Below, in pieces: positions 44,052 through 53,970 of a stretch of 64,000 nt of DNA (positions are counted from its first letter, which is position 1; each line of letters opens with the position of its first letter). The position numbers were made by a program, and so were the translations under genes. This DNA comes from Halomonas citrativorans. GTDB lineage: Bacteria; Pseudomonadota; Gammaproteobacteria; Pseudomonadales; Halomonadaceae. The notes beneath the pieces were generated by a model that saw only the letters and a list, made by a program, of their open reading frames with translations, was not told where the DNA came from and ran no database searches. The DNA lies in NCBI RefSeq assembly GCF_900163645.1, contig NZ_FUKM01000048.1, positions 1 through 64,000 on the forward strand, written 5' to 3'.

Positions 44052-44130
44052 TGTTCTGTACAAAACCTCTGCACAAGCTCTTTGCCGTAGCCCTTTGCAT
44101 AGCCCTTCTGCATAACCCCTCTGTGTAAGT
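44052..44130. repeat. Imperfect 12-14-bp tandem repeats after xthA
   Basis: About six degenerate units follow the xthA stop, for example CTTTGCCGTAGCC, CTTTGCATAGCC, CTTCTGCATAACC and CCTCTGTGTAAG. Unit length wavers between 12 and 14 bp. The array fills most of the 117-bp gap to the TPR gene. Confidence 0.75.
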
Positions 44131-44167
44131 TACGCGCCGGGCGTTAATCTTCTCAGTCATTCTGACG

Positions 44168-45232
44168 TTAATTGAAATTGGCCAGCCATTGGCTGGCTTC
44201 TTCATCGCCCAACTCAGCAGCCTTGGAAAGTGCCTGTTCGGCCTGCTCTTCACTTCCCCAGGCATAAGCCAACTGCCCATATTGGCGCCAGTCCTTGGCC
44301 GCCTGGGTATATTCAGCCAATGCTTGCCAGGCACTTAGCGCATTGTCGACGTGCCTGGCCTGCTGCCAGGACGTGGCGAGCAAGCGTAACGAGCGCTCAT
44401 CTCGCTCAAGCTCCCCCTTCGCCAAGGCATTTTCCACATGCTCAGCGGCCCGCGCAGGCGTTCCTCCGCTTCGATGCAACTGAACCAGTAGCCAAAAGTC
44501 ATCCTTTGATTCCAGCTTGCCCAACTGCCACGCCATTTCCCACAAGCCAGCGGCAACGCCTGGCTGGCCTGCCTGCTGGGCAAGCCCCGCTGCCTGCTGC
44601 CACGCGTCTCTATCGCTTTGAGGGCCCAGGCCCTCAACCAACCAGCCAAGCGCCTGCTCGTTTTGCCCTGAATGGCGCAGTATGGCAAGCGCCAGTGCTT
44701 GCTGGCTCTCATCAAGCGCTTGTGTCTGCTCAACGGCCTGATTCAGCCGCTCAGCGGCAGCATCCCACTGCGCTTCTTGCGCCATCAAACGCACCAACTG
44801 CCATAGCGTGGCGGTATCCTGCTCGCTCTCCAGCCATTCGCTCAATAAATCAATGGCCTGCTCATTTTGCCCCGCCACACGCCGCAGCGACGCTTCTTCA
44901 CGCAGCCAACGCGCTGCCTGCTCTGCATCCACACCGCTGGTCTGACGCGCCAATGCGAGATGATCAGCGGCCTGAGCAGGCTTTTCTTGGCGAGCCAAAG
45001 CGCTTGCCGCCAGCTGATGGTAGAGCGCACTGGCCCAACGGTCAGAAACATTTCCTCCAGCCAATCGATTCGCCTGGGCAGTGGCGCGTTCAGCCACCGC
45101 TTCAAATGCGCCGCTCTGTAACTGCTCCTGCTGCGCTTTTAAATCACGAATGACATCACCTGGAAGTGGCGCATCGGCTTGGGCGGCAGAGACCCAAACA
45201 CTGAATATTAGAATCCACGCTAAACGCTGCAT
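44168..45232 (-). CDS. Periplasmic TPR-repeat protein of a TonB2-type operon
   Basis: A 354-residue protein with a signal peptide (cleavage likely after AQA, about 19) followed by helical TPR-like repeats rich in Ala, Gln, Leu and Trp (about 30-345). It is the last gene of the DUF3450-ttpC-exbB-exbD-tonB cluster, the position held by a TPR gene in Vibrio TonB2 operons. The exact role is unknown; periplasmic protein-protein contact is inferred. It lies 4 bp downstream of tonB. Confidence 0.83.
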   Translation of the reverse strand: MQRLAWILIFSVWVSAAQADAPLPGDVIRDLKAQQEQLQSGAFEAVAERATAQANRLAGGNVSDRWASALYHQLAASALARQEKPAQAADHLALARQTSGVDAEQAARWLREEASLRRVAGQNEQAIDLLSEWLESEQDTATLWQLVRLMAQEAQWDAAAERLNQAVEQTQALDESQQALALAILRHSGQNEQALGWLVEGLGPQSDRDAWQQAAGLAQQAGQPGVAAGLWEMAWQLGKLESKDDFWLLVQLHRSGGTPARAAEHVENALAKGELERDERSLRLLATSWQQARHVDNALSAWQALAEYTQAAKDWRQYGQLAYAWGSEEQAEQALSKAAELGDEEASQWLANFN

Positions 45233-45236
45233 ACCG

Positions 45237-46007
45237 CTACCTCAATTGAAACTCTATGCGCTGTGTGGCACGCCGGATCTGCTGGCTGCTGGCAAACTGC
45301 CACTGCCCAATAGCCTCTTGGGCGGCATCATCAAATACACGCCGTGGCTGAGAATCCGTCACTCGAACGGAGGACCGGTCAACGCTGCCATCGCGACGAA
45401 TAATAAATACCACCTCAACGAAACCTTCCATACCTCTGCGCTGCGCGCGCGGTGGATAAGTGGGGTTAACACGATTGGTAGGCGCTACCTGCCCGACACT
45501 TACTGGCTCGTTGGAAGGCGGCGCTTCGGCTACTGGGGCCGCTTCACGCTGAGCGGGTGCCTCCGTGGGCGTCGCTACTGGCGCTGCTTCCGTCGGCGGC
45601 TCAGGGGATGGCTCAGGTGCAGGTTCCGGCTGCGGTGCGGGCTGAGGCTCAGGTTGAGGCTCGGGCGCTATTTCCGTTAACTCCGGCAGTTCATCATCCA
45701 TCTCCACCGGCTCGACGGGCACGTCAGGTAGCTCTACATCAGGCAGCGTAATCACACTATCGGTTACCGGAGGCGGCTCGGGTGTCGGCATGGGCGGCGG
45801 CGCCTGCTGAGGCGTGGCTTGCGCAGGCTGCGGCGCTGGCGCCTCTTGCTCAGGCGCCACTTCTGGCGCTTCCACCATATTCATGGTCATGGTCATTATC
45901 GGCGTTTCAGGCTCGCTTTCTGGCGGCGTTACCAGTAATGCCAGCAGCCAAAACAGACCCACTGCCAGCGTAATTCCCACCAGAAAGGACACCGCATGAC
46001 GTATCAT
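45237..46007 (-). CDS. tonB: TonB energy transducer
   Basis: A 256-residue protein with one N-terminal membrane anchor (about 8-27), a long periplasmic Pro/Glu-rich spacer (about 45-165) and a C-terminal TonB domain (NPTYPPRAQRRGMEGFVEV, then IGQWQFASSQQ). It passes proton-motive energy from ExbB/ExbD to outer-membrane receptors. Neighbouring genes suggest the TonB2 type. The start overlaps the exbD stop by 4 bp (ATGA). Confidence 0.94.
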   Translation of the reverse strand: MIRHAVSFLVGITLAVGLFWLLALLVTPPESEPETPIMTMTMNMVEAPEVAPEQEAPAPQPAQATPQQAPPPMPTPEPPPVTDSVITLPDVELPDVPVEPVEMDDELPELTEIAPEPQPEPQPAPQPEPAPEPSPEPPTEAAPVATPTEAPAQREAAPVAEAPPSNEPVSVGQVAPTNRVNPTYPPRAQRRGMEGFVEVVFIIRRDGSVDRSSVRVTDSQPRRVFDDAAQEAIGQWQFASSQQIRRATQRIEFQLR

Positions 46008-46411
46008 GGCGCACTCCGGCTCGCAGCGACGGCCACCTGCTCTACCCCAGCCTCTTTAAGGCGATCCATAACTTCAATGAGCAGCCCCGTCGTCGATGCC
46101 CGGTCCGCCTGAATCACGGCAGACCCTTGCTCGGTCAACATACCGGCCACTTCCCGCCCTACGTGATGGATATCCACTGGCTTACCGTCCACCCAGACAG
46201 CACCTTCAGGCGTAATAGCCACCAGCACCTGCGCTTCCGGACGCGGACTCGCCGCACTGGATTCAGGGCGCTCAATTTCAATGCCGCTCTCTTTAATAAA
46301 GCTGGTCGTTACGATAAAGAAGATCAGCATAATGAACACCACATCGAGCATGGGCGTCAGGTTGACTTCATTGCTTTCTGCGTTTGCGTCCATTGAACGG
46401 CGTCTACGCAT
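46004..46411 (-). CDS. exbD: Biopolymer transport protein ExbD
   Basis: A 135-residue protein with one membrane helix containing the essential Asp (VNLTPMLDVVFIMLIFF, Asp near residue 23) and a periplasmic domain. It forms the proton channel with ExbB. The ATG at 46411 has GGAGG 6 bp upstream and overlaps the exbB stop by 8 bp; a longer frame to 46444 would overlap more and is less likely. Confidence 0.92.
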   Translation of the reverse strand: MRRRRSMDANAESNEVNLTPMLDVVFIMLIFFIVTTSFIKESGIEIERPESSAASPRPEAQVLVAITPEGAVWVDGKPVDIHHVGREVAGMLTEQGSAVIQADRASTTGLLIEVMDRLKEAGVEQVAVAASRSAP

Positions 46412-46946
46412 CATTCTCCTCCAAGGCACGTGCCAGCCGGTCATGCAACCGCTGATCTTCTCGACGAATCACGTGCTCTAAACGACTAATAAACAGAAGC
46501 CCCACGACCGCAATCGCCATGCCGGTTAACGTTGGCAGCGTTGCACGCGCCACACCATCGGCCATCGCGCGCGCCTGATGCGTGTCACTCATCGAGAGGC
46601 TATCAAACACGGTAATCATGCCAGTAACAGTACCCAGCAGGCCTAGTAAGGGGCAGAGCGCGACCAGCAGTTTTAACCAGGGTAGCGGACGACGAAGCTT
46701 GGCCACCAATGCTTCTGTCCACACGTGGCGTAGCGTGCGCGCGCTCCAGCTACGGTGGTCGCGGCGCTCCGCCCAGCGACGAATCAACTGCCGACGGGCG
46801 GAACGCCAGGTAATGCGGTAGTACCACCAGCGCTCTATCGCCATACCGAATACCAGCACCGCGACCAACGCCAGTACGACCAGAACCGCACCACCGGCAT
46901 CGACTAGCCGCTCTACCGGTTCAAGCCAGAGAGGTAGCGTGGGCAT
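46404..46946 (-). CDS. exbB: ExbB proton channel (TonB2 type)
   Basis: A 180-residue MotA/TolQ/ExbB-family protein with three membrane segments (about 18-38, 90-112, 138-156). The conserved LVALCPLLGLLGTVTGMI channel motif is present. It is short, like ExbB2 of Vibrio. It lies just after the larger TtpC-like gene (1 bp gap), so both ExbB-family proteins belong to one transcript. Confidence 0.92.
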   Translation of the reverse strand: MPTLPLWLEPVERLVDAGGAVLVVLALVAVLVFGMAIERWWYYRITWRSARRQLIRRWAERRDHRSWSARTLRHVWTEALVAKLRRPLPWLKLLVALCPLLGLLGTVTGMITVFDSLSMSDTHQARAMADGVARATLPTLTGMAIAVVGLLFISRLEHVIRREDQRLHDRLARALEENDA

Positions 46947-46947
46947 A

Positions 46948-48312
46948 TCAATTCACCGACGTAGCATGAACAGTAGATTGAGCTTCCAAATGATCCGCCA
47001 AGGTCGCACTCGCCTCGCCTTCAATCACTTGGCTTAAGTGACGGCTGCGGCTTGAAAGCGCCGTTTGTGCAAACAGCAAAGGTACCGCCGTAATGAGGCC
47101 TAGTACCGTGGTGACCAATGCCTGACTAATCCCCCCTGCCATGAGCTGCGGATCGCCGGTACCAAACACGGTAATCGCCTGAAACGTTACAATCATGCCG
47201 GTCACCGTTCCCAACAACCCCAGCAGCGGCGCAATAGCAGCCAATAGCTTAACAATGGGCTGACCCCGCTCAATGCGCGGTAATTCTGCTAGTACCGCTT
47301 CATCCAAACGCGCTTCTAACGCTTCAGGGGTTTGGTGCTTATCCATCTCTTTAAAGCGTAGCAACACGCGGCCTAGCGGGTTATTCGACTGCAACTGATT
47401 AAGCGACTGACGTTGACGGCGCACGCGAAGACTCTGTAGCACCAAGTAGGCATATTGCCCCAGCGCCACCAGCAGACCCAACACCCCCAGCACGACGATG
47501 ACATAACCGACATACCCACCCTGCTGGAAACGCTCCCACAGGCTAGGACGTTGAGAAAGCGCCTGTAAAACGGGGCCTTGAGTGGGGTCAATCAGGAACT
47601 CCCTGCTTTCTCCCCGATGGTAAGCCGCGAGTACACTTTGAATTTCATCTGGCGTACGCGGGACTTCGGCCAAATGACTGACGCCACCTTCTTGACGAAG
47701 TAGTGCATTTTCCGTAAAGGCGGCGAAGTCACCCAATCGAACCACGTTACGGGGCGCGATCGCGCCGCTGGAATCCGCGACCGGAAGCTCCAAACGTTCA
47801 ACCTGCCCAGTTTTTGCAGCCAGCGTTGCCAGACTGTCGACCACGTTTTCTAGCTGACTACGCTCAAGCACTTCCGCGTTATCCAGGCGAGGCGGCAGTA
47901 CCTCTTCTTGCAAGGTTAACCAGCTATCTTCACCCAATCCATTGCGCACTTCGGTACTGTGTCGCGCAAGGTTTGCCAACAAGCCGGAAAGCGCTTCACC
48001 CTGTTCGTTCTGTCGCTCGGTTAGCTCACTGGCCTGCTCAGCCTGCTCGGTTTGCTGGGCTTGCAGCGCTTCACGCTGCTCCTCGGCTGACTGATGGGCG
48101 GCGCGAGCCTCTTCAAGCGCTGCATTTAACGCTTGTTGATCTTCCAAAAAGCGCGCCAAGCGCTCCTGGTCACGCGCCTCAGCGGCCTGGCGTGCTTCCC
48201 GTAGTGATGAAACAGGCTCACTTTGCGCCGAGACACCGAAACTGACGGCGACAAGTCCTACCAACAAACCAGCACTTATCAGGCGTTGCAGACGTTGACG
48301 ATTGACGCTCAT
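46948..48312 (-). CDS. ttpC: TtpC-like ExbB-family protein with long periplasmic N-terminus
   Basis: A 454-residue protein: signal-like N-terminus (about 10-30), a long periplasmic coiled-coil region rich in Gln, Glu and Ala (about 35-125), a further soluble region, then three ExbB-type membrane helices (about 270-295, 355-385, 400-420) with LLAAIAPLLGLLGTVTGMI. This matches TtpC, the fourth component required by Vibrio TonB2 systems. The start overlaps the DUF3450 stop by 4 bp. Confidence 0.9.
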   Translation of the reverse strand: MSVNRQRLQRLISAGLLVGLVAVSFGVSAQSEPVSSLREARQAAEARDQERLARFLEDQQALNAALEEARAAHQSAEEQREALQAQQTEQAEQASELTERQNEQGEALSGLLANLARHSTEVRNGLGEDSWLTLQEEVLPPRLDNAEVLERSQLENVVDSLATLAAKTGQVERLELPVADSSGAIAPRNVVRLGDFAAFTENALLRQEGGVSHLAEVPRTPDEIQSVLAAYHRGESREFLIDPTQGPVLQALSQRPSLWERFQQGGYVGYVIVVLGVLGLLVALGQYAYLVLQSLRVRRQRQSLNQLQSNNPLGRVLLRFKEMDKHQTPEALEARLDEAVLAELPRIERGQPIVKLLAAIAPLLGLLGTVTGMIVTFQAITVFGTGDPQLMAGGISQALVTTVLGLITAVPLLFAQTALSSRSRHLSQVIEGEASATLADHLEAQSTVHATSVN

Positions 48313-49094
48313 GGCTGACCTCCCTGCTGTTCTGCAACCGTAATGGATAGCGGCAACCTCAATAGATCCGGCGTGCGCTGGTCAGCGGCGATGCGCAGGC
48401 CATTGCGGACTTCGCGCCGTGCTCGCTCATCCAGCGGTAGCCATTCATGGTTGGCGGCATCCCAAACACCCCCTTCCCGAGCGTCTGGCGTCAGGTAGTA
48501 AAATCCAATTCTACCGACGCGTAGATAATCCACTTCCCGAGCGTTGCCTTCAGGGCTTTGCAAGCGTCCACGCCAGTTATCAATGTCACGGCCGTACTCA
48601 AGCTCTACTCGCCATGCTTCTAATAAGCCGTTGATCCGCTCAACAGCGTCGGTGCTCTGCGTCTCATCAGAGCGCGCGACTCGAGCCAAGCGCTCATCGC
48701 GCAAGAACGGCATATCCTGCTCAATCCAGTGCGTTAACTGCGCTTGCATATCCTGCTCGATAAGCGGTAGCGCCACGCGTGTCTCTTCCAGGGTATTCAG
48801 TGCAGTACTTAAACGCTGCTGACGTTCGGCTTCTTCTACCAAACGCGCACTTAGCGACGCGTTTGTGGCCTCCATTTGACGAGTCTCACGCTCTAGCCGA
48901 CGTAACTCTTCTAGCGCCCCCCGGGTCTCTTCATCGGCTGCGTCAATTTGCTGCTGCAGGGCCGCTTGGGTTTGCTGGGCTTCTACACTCTGGGCTGCCT
49001 GGCCCGCTGTTTCATCGCTTGCCATTAGCGCACCGCTGACTAGCACAAAGGCTAAGCAACACGTACGCACGGCAAAGAAAGACCTGTTCAGCAC
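48309..49094 (-). CDS. DUF3450 periplasmic coiled-coil protein
   Basis: A 261-residue protein with a signal peptide (cleavage about residue 25), a coiled coil (about 35-105) and a C-terminal domain with VDYLRVGRIGFYYLT, typical of DUF3450 proteins found upstream of TtpC in TonB2 operons. Function is undefined. The start is GTG at 49094 with GGAGAG 6 bp upstream. It is the first gene behind the Fur-box-like site. Confidence 0.9.
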   Translation of the reverse strand: MLNRSFFAVRTCCLAFVLVSGALMASDETAGQAAQSVEAQQTQAALQQQIDAADEETRGALEELRRLERETRQMEATNASLSARLVEEAERQQRLSTALNTLEETRVALPLIEQDMQAQLTHWIEQDMPFLRDERLARVARSDETQSTDAVERINGLLEAWRVELEYGRDIDNWRGRLQSPEGNAREVDYLRVGRIGFYYLTPDAREGGVWDAANHEWLPLDERARREVRNGLRIAADQRTPDLLRLPLSITVAEQQGGQP

Positions 49095-49208
49095 GTCGAC
49101 TCTCCGTTACTGCCTAGCGGGCTTTACCATTAGCCACACTAGAAACTAATTAAGTATAAGAACGATTTGCGTTTAAATTCTACGCGCTAGCCTACCACCA
49201 TCTCAATA

Positions 49209-49227
49209 AATGACAATATTTATCATT
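49209..49227 (-). promoter_or_regulatory. Fur-box-like site upstream of the TonB2 operon
   Basis: AATGACAATATTTATCATT matches the 7-1-7 Fur consensus TGATAAT-N-ATTATCA at 12 of 14 positions in its 15-bp core (49211-49225). It lies about 115 bp upstream of the DUF3450 start. Iron-dependent repression of the operon is inferred. Confidence 0.7.
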
Positions 49228-49261
49228 AACATTAAGACGCTTTTTGCTTTATTTTGGGTAT

Positions 49262-49285
49262 AAAAAAGGGCGCCAAATGGCGCCC
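49262..49285 (-). terminator. Rho-independent terminator after the nrd-Nudix unit
   Basis: GGGCGCC (49268-49274) pairs with GGCGCCC (49279-49285), 4-base loop. On the minus strand a T6 run follows (49267-49262), so it ends transcription coming from the Nudix gene. Confidence 0.9.
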
Positions 49286-49334
49286 CGGTTATAATGTTGA
49301 TGCTTGATGTCTTTAAACGTTCAACATGACACAT

Positions 49335-49403
49335 GTCTTTGATGACACAGTCTTTGATGATATAGCCTTTGATGACTTAGCCTTTAATGACATAGTCTTT
49401 GGT
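49335..49403. repeat. 15-bp tandem array covering the Nudix gene stop codon
   Basis: Units on the plus strand are GTCTTTGATGACACA, GTCTTTGATGATATA, GCCTTTGATGACTTA, GCCTTTAATGACATA and a partial GTCTTTGG. Read on the minus strand, the last Nudix codons (KDYVIKG) lie in the array, the stop falls inside the third unit, and more units follow outside the gene. Confidence 0.95.
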
Positions 49404-49784
49404 TAGCGGTGCGAGTGGAAGCTCCCACGCCTGCTCACGGCTTACCCATTTGGCTTCAGCGATTTCAGCGGCCGCCTCTACCGGCTCATCAATCACCAGC
49501 CCATAGAGCTGCGCTTCAATCGTCATGCCAGGCTCATTCGCCGCAGGGGCCTTCTGTACGCCCAAAGGAAGCAGCCGGTCTTCAGTGACATGCAAACCGA
49601 GCTCTTCTTTAAGCTCACGACATAGTGCTGCCAGCGCCGTTTCACCCGGGTCGATCTTACCGCCCGGCTGCATAAAGAAAGCGGTGTCCTGTTTACGCAC
49701 CAGCAGCAGTCGGCCATCGAGGTCACTTACAACAGCCGCTACGATTTTCAGTACACTGGCCGTGTTTGGCGCTACATCTGGCAT
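49377..49784 (-). CDS. Nudix hydrolase
   Basis: A 135-residue Nudix protein with the full box GGKIDPGETALAALCRELKE followed by ELGL (about 41-64), so it should hydrolyse a nucleoside diphosphate linked to some group X. The substrate cannot be read from sequence. It lies 44 bp downstream of nrdF on the same strand and may be cotranscribed, which would fit nucleotide-pool cleaning. Its last codons lie in a 15-bp tandem repeat array. Confidence 0.92.
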   Translation of the reverse strand: MPDVAPNTASVLKIVAAVVSDLDGRLLLVRKQDTAFFMQPGGKIDPGETALAALCRELKEELGLHVTEDRLLPLGVQKAPAANEPGMTIEAQLYGLVIDEPVEAAAEIAEAKWVSREQAWELPLAPLTKDYVIKG

Positions 49785-49828
49785 GGCCCTTCCCTCTTTT
49801 TACCCTTACCGCTTACCGGATGAGACTA

Positions 49829-50827
<999 letters not shown>

Positions 50828-50886
50828 TTACATACGGCACATTAAGTACAGAATATCAAATACTGGCAATTTGCCAGGCACGGGTA

Positions 50887-53070
50887 TTAAAGCGTGCAGG
50901 AAACGCAGCCTTCCACCTCAGTACCTTCCAGCGCGCTTTGGCGCAGACGAATGTAATAAAGCGTTTTAATACCTTTCCGCCAAGCGTAAATCTGCGCCTT
51001 ATTGATATCACGCGTTGTCGCAGTGTCCGGGAAGAACAGCGTCAATGAGAGCCCTTGGTCAACGTGCTGGGAAGCCTCAGCGTAGGTATCAATAATCTTC
51101 TCAGGACCAATTTCATAAGCGTCCTGGAAGTAATCAAACGTGGACTCGCTCAAGAACGGCGCAGGGTAATAAGCACGTCCCAGCTTGCCTTCTTTACGAA
51201 TCTCGATCCTGGCCGCTACCGGATGGATGCTTGAGGTCGAGTGGTTAATATAGGAAATAGAACCCGTGGGCGGCACTGCCTGCAAGTTGCGGTTATAAAG
51301 GCCGTGGGCCATTACCGATGCCTTGAGCTCCTGCCAGTCCTGCTGAGTAGGTAGCGTAATGTCGCTACGCTCGAACAGTCCACGTACTTTATCGGTGCGC
51401 GGCAGCCACTCCTGCTCCGTATATTTATCGAAGAACTCGCCCGTTGCATATTTGGAGTCTTCAAAGCCTGCAAACGTATCGTTATGCTCAATCGCCAAGC
51501 GGTTCGAAGCGCGAATGGCATGAAAGGCGATGCAGTAGAAATACAGGTTGGTAAAGTCCAGCCCCTCTTCGGAGCCATAATAAATGTGCTCGCGGGCCAG
51601 GTAACCGTGCAGGTTCATCTGACCAAGACCAATAGCGCGTGACTTGGCATTACCTTCGGCAATAGAGGGTACGCTACGCAGATTGCTCATTTCAGAAACC
51701 GCGGTTAACCCGCGAATGGCGATCTCAACGCTTTCGCCAATGTTGCCGGCGTCCATTACCTTGGCGATGTTCATCGACCCCAGGTTACAGGAGATATCCT
51801 GACCCATTTGGCGATAGCCAAGATCATCGTCGTATTCGGTAGGCGTATTGACCTGCAGAATTTCCGAGCACAGGTTACTCATATTGATACGACCAGCAAT
51901 CGGGTTCGCCCGGTTGACCGTATCTTCAAACATGATGTACGGATAGCCCGACTCAAACTGCAGCTCTGCCAGTGTCTGGAAGAACGCCCGCGCATTGATT
52001 TTTTGCTTACGGATGCGCGCGTCCGCGACCATCTCATGGTATTTCTCGGTAACACTGATGTCGCCAAACGGGACGCCATAAACGCGCTCAACGTCGTAAG
52101 GCGAGAACAGGTACATATCGTCGTTACGCTTGGCGAGTTCAAACGTAATATCCGGAATCGTCACACCCAGCGACAGCGTTTTAATGCGGATTTTCTCATC
52201 AGCATTTTCACGCTTGGTATCCAAAAAGCTCAGGATATCGGGGTGGTGCGCATTCAGATAAACCGCGCCAGCGCCTTGGCGAGCACCCAGCTGGTTCGCA
52301 TAGGAGAAGGCGTCTTCCAAAAGCTTCATGATCGGGATAATGCCCGATGACTGATTCTCAATACGCTTGATGGGTGCGCCGGACTCACGGATATTGCTCA
52401 GCAAAAAGGCAACACCACCGCCCCGCTTGGAAAGCTGCAGCGCTGAGTTAATCGAGCGACCGATCGACTCCATATTGTCTTCAATACGCAGCAAGAAGCA
52501 CGATACCAACTCACCACGCTGCTGCTTGCCGCAGTTTAGGAAGGTAGGCGTCGCTGGCTGGAAACGACCGCTGATTATTTCATCAACCAAGGATTTTGCC
52601 AGCGCTTCATCGCCGCGCGCCAGGGTCAGTGCCACCATACATACGCGGTCTTCATAGCGCTCAAGGTAACGCTTACCGTCGAACGTTTTTAGCGTATAGC
52701 TGGTGTAGTACTTGAAAGCGCCTAAAAAGCTTGGAAAACGGAATTTGTAGGCATACGCCTGTTCAAACAACGCTTTAACAAAGGCGAAGCTGTATTGGCC
52801 GAGCATCTCCGCTTCGTAATAGCCCTCTTCCATCAGGTAATCGAGCTTTTCTTCCAGCGAGTGGAAAAAGACGGTGTTCTGGTTAACGTGTTGCAGGAAG
52901 TACTGACGTGCTGCTTCACGGTCTTTATCCAGCTGTAGTTCACCGTTGGCACCGTACAAATTAAGCATCGCGTTTAGCGCGTGATAATCCATAGTACGCG
53001 CTTCGGAAGCTCCCGTAGCCGGCCGTTTGGGTTCAGCCTGGTTTTTCGTGACTAGGTTTGTCGTTTCCAA
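50887..53070 (-). CDS. nrdE: Class Ib ribonucleotide reductase large subunit
   Basis: A 727-residue catalytic subunit. Visible marks are the active-site region SNLCSEI near 400, [20 protein letters not shown], the [10 protein letters not shown] loop, [18 protein letters not shown], and the C-terminal redox pair CVSC. It lacks the N-terminal ATP-cone of NrdA, as class Ib enzymes do. The start overlaps the nrdI 3' end by 19 bp. It reduces ribonucleoside diphosphates with NrdF and NrdH. Confidence 0.96.
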   Translation of the reverse strand: METTNLVTKNQAEPKRPATGASEARTMDYHALNAMLNLYGANGELQLDKDREAARQYFLQHVNQNTVFFHSLEEKLDYLMEEGYYEAEMLGQYSFAFVKALFEQAYAYKFRFPSFLGAFKYYTSYTLKTFDGKRYLERYEDRVCMVALTLARGDEALAKSLVDEIISGRFQPATPTFLNCGKQQRGELVSCFLLRIEDNMESIGRSINSALQLSKRGGGVAFLLSNIRESGAPIKRIENQSSGIIPIMKLLEDAFSYANQLGARQGAGAVYLNAHHPDILSFLDTKRENADEKIRIKTLSLGVTIPDITFELAKRNDDMYLFSPYDVERVYGVPFGDISVTEKYHEMVADARIRKQKINARAFFQTLAELQFESGYPYIMFEDTVNRANPIAGRINMSNLCSEILQVNTPTEYDDDLGYRQMGQDISCNLGSMNIAKVMDAGNIGESVEIAIRGLTAVSEMSNLRSVPSIAEGNAKSRAIGLGQMNLHGYLAREHIYYGSEEGLDFTNLYFYCIAFHAIRASNRLAIEHNDTFAGFEDSKYATGEFFDKYTEQEWLPRTDKVRGLFERSDITLPTQQDWQELKASVMAHGLYNRNLQAVPPTGSISYINHSTSSIHPVAARIEIRKEGKLGRAYYPAPFLSESTFDYFQDAYEIGPEKIIDTYAEASQHVDQGLSLTLFFPDTATTRDINKAQIYAWRKGIKTLYYIRLRQSALEGTEVEGCVSCTL

Positions 53071-53489
53071 AACTCTTCTACTCCTTTGCGAACCTTGGCC
53101 ACGTCGTCGTCGGTGCCAAATAATTCAAATCGATACAGCAATGGCACACGGCACTTTTCTGCAATAACGCGACCAGCCAGGCCATACGCTTCGCCAAAAT
53201 TAGTGTTACCGGCAGCAATGACGCCGCGAATAAGGCGCCTATTCTGCTCATCGTTAAGAAAGCGAATGACTTGTCCTGGCACTGCGCCTTTTGCCTCGCC
53301 GCCCCCGTAGGTGGGCGTGATTAATATATAAGGTGCTGTGGCATGTAGCGTCGGTTCATCACGCCCTAGCGGAAGACGCTGTGCGGCCAGACCAAGTTTT
53401 TGTACAAAACGATGAGTGTTACCTGATTTGGTGGAGAAATAAATTAGGCTGCCGACCTTGGGTGTTGCAGCGGCGGCGTCCACCAACAT
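53052..53489 (-). CDS. nrdI: NrdI flavodoxin
   Basis: A 145-residue flavodoxin-like protein. FMN-binding features are [19 protein letters not shown] near the N-terminus, [19 protein letters not shown], and [18 protein letters not shown]. NrdI supplies the oxidant used to build the Mn2-tyrosyl cofactor of NrdF. The ATG at 53489 is 7 bp after the nrdH stop; the longer frame to 53582 is antisense-like sequence within nrdH and is rejected. Confidence 0.93.
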   Translation of the reverse strand: MLVDAAAATPKVGSLIYFSTKSGNTHRFVQKLGLAAQRLPLGRDEPTLHATAPYILITPTYGGGEAKGAVPGQVIRFLNDEQNRRLIRGVIAAGNTNFGEAYGLAGRVIAEKCRVPLLYRFELFGTDDDVAKVRKGVEEFWKRQT

Positions 53490-53496
53490 AGCAATT

Positions 53497-53718
53497 TTAC
53501 GCCAACGCTTGGATACGGTCCGGGCGGAAACCCGACCAGTGATCATCACCAGCAACGACAACCGGAAGCTGACGGTAGCCAAGGGCCTCTACTTCTTGTT
53601 GGGCACCCGACTCGGCCGTAATATCGATAACGGTATACGCTAAACCCTGTTTATCCAGAGCACGGTAGGTAGCAGTACACTGAACACAAGCAGGCTTGCT
53701 ATAAATCTGGATTGCCAT
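53497..53718 (-). CDS. nrdH: Glutaredoxin-like protein NrdH
   Basis: A 73-residue redox protein with the CVQC motif (residues 11-14) and WSGFRPD at the C-terminus, typical of NrdH, the electron donor to NrdE. Two ATGs are possible (53724 and 53718). The GGGG of the ribosome binding site is only 3 bp from the first and 9 bp from the second, so 53718 is chosen with low certainty. It heads nrdHIEF. Confidence 0.93.
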   Translation of the reverse strand: MAIQIYSKPACVQCTATYRALDKQGLAYTVIDITAESGAQQEVEALGYRQLPVVVAGDDHWSGFRPDRIQALA

Positions 53719-53796
53719 GGTCATTTTCCCCTTTTCATAGCGGTATTTTTCGGGTAGAGCATATCTAGTATCTCCCCCTCTCTGAAGACATCACGC

Positions 53797-53811
53797 ATAC
53801 TATATATAGAC
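53797..53811 (-). promoter_or_regulatory. NrdR box 1 (nrdHIEF promoter)
   Basis: ATACTATATATAGAC fits the NrdR box consensus (ACACTATATATAGTGT-like). It overlaps a likely -10 TATATA on the minus strand, which lies 16 bp from a -35 TTGAAT. NrdR would repress when dATP is plentiful. Confidence 0.75.
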
Positions 53812-53830
53812 CATGGGAAAATCAATTCAA

Positions 53831-53846
53831 GCATATATAGTATTTT
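53831..53846 (-). promoter_or_regulatory. NrdR box 2 (nrdHIEF promoter)
   Basis: GCATATATAGTATTTT, whose complement reads AATACTATATATGC, is a second NrdR-like box. Its centre is about 33 bp from that of box 1, about three helical turns, the paired spacing known for NrdR targets. Confidence 0.72.
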
Positions 53847-53895
53847 TTCATCCACAGGTTATTGACAGCTCATTCCCAGCCTACGGCCTGGAAAT

Positions 53896-53922
53896 AAAAA
53901 AACCGCCCCACAGAGGGGGCGG
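53896..53922 (-). terminator. Rho-independent terminator after sodA
   Basis: CCGCCCC (53903-53909) pairs with GGGGCGG (53916-53922). On the minus strand the stem is followed by a T7 run (53902-53896). It separates sodA from the nrdHIEF promoter. Confidence 0.93.
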
Positions 53923-53970
53923 CCTTTTGCAGGCGCCAACGGCTGGCATCCTGCCCTACATAGCGCTAAA

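Noticed and set aside
53849-53857. DnaA-box-like TCATCCACA upstream of nrdH
   Set aside because: One mismatch to TTATCCACA and a single copy; too weak to call.
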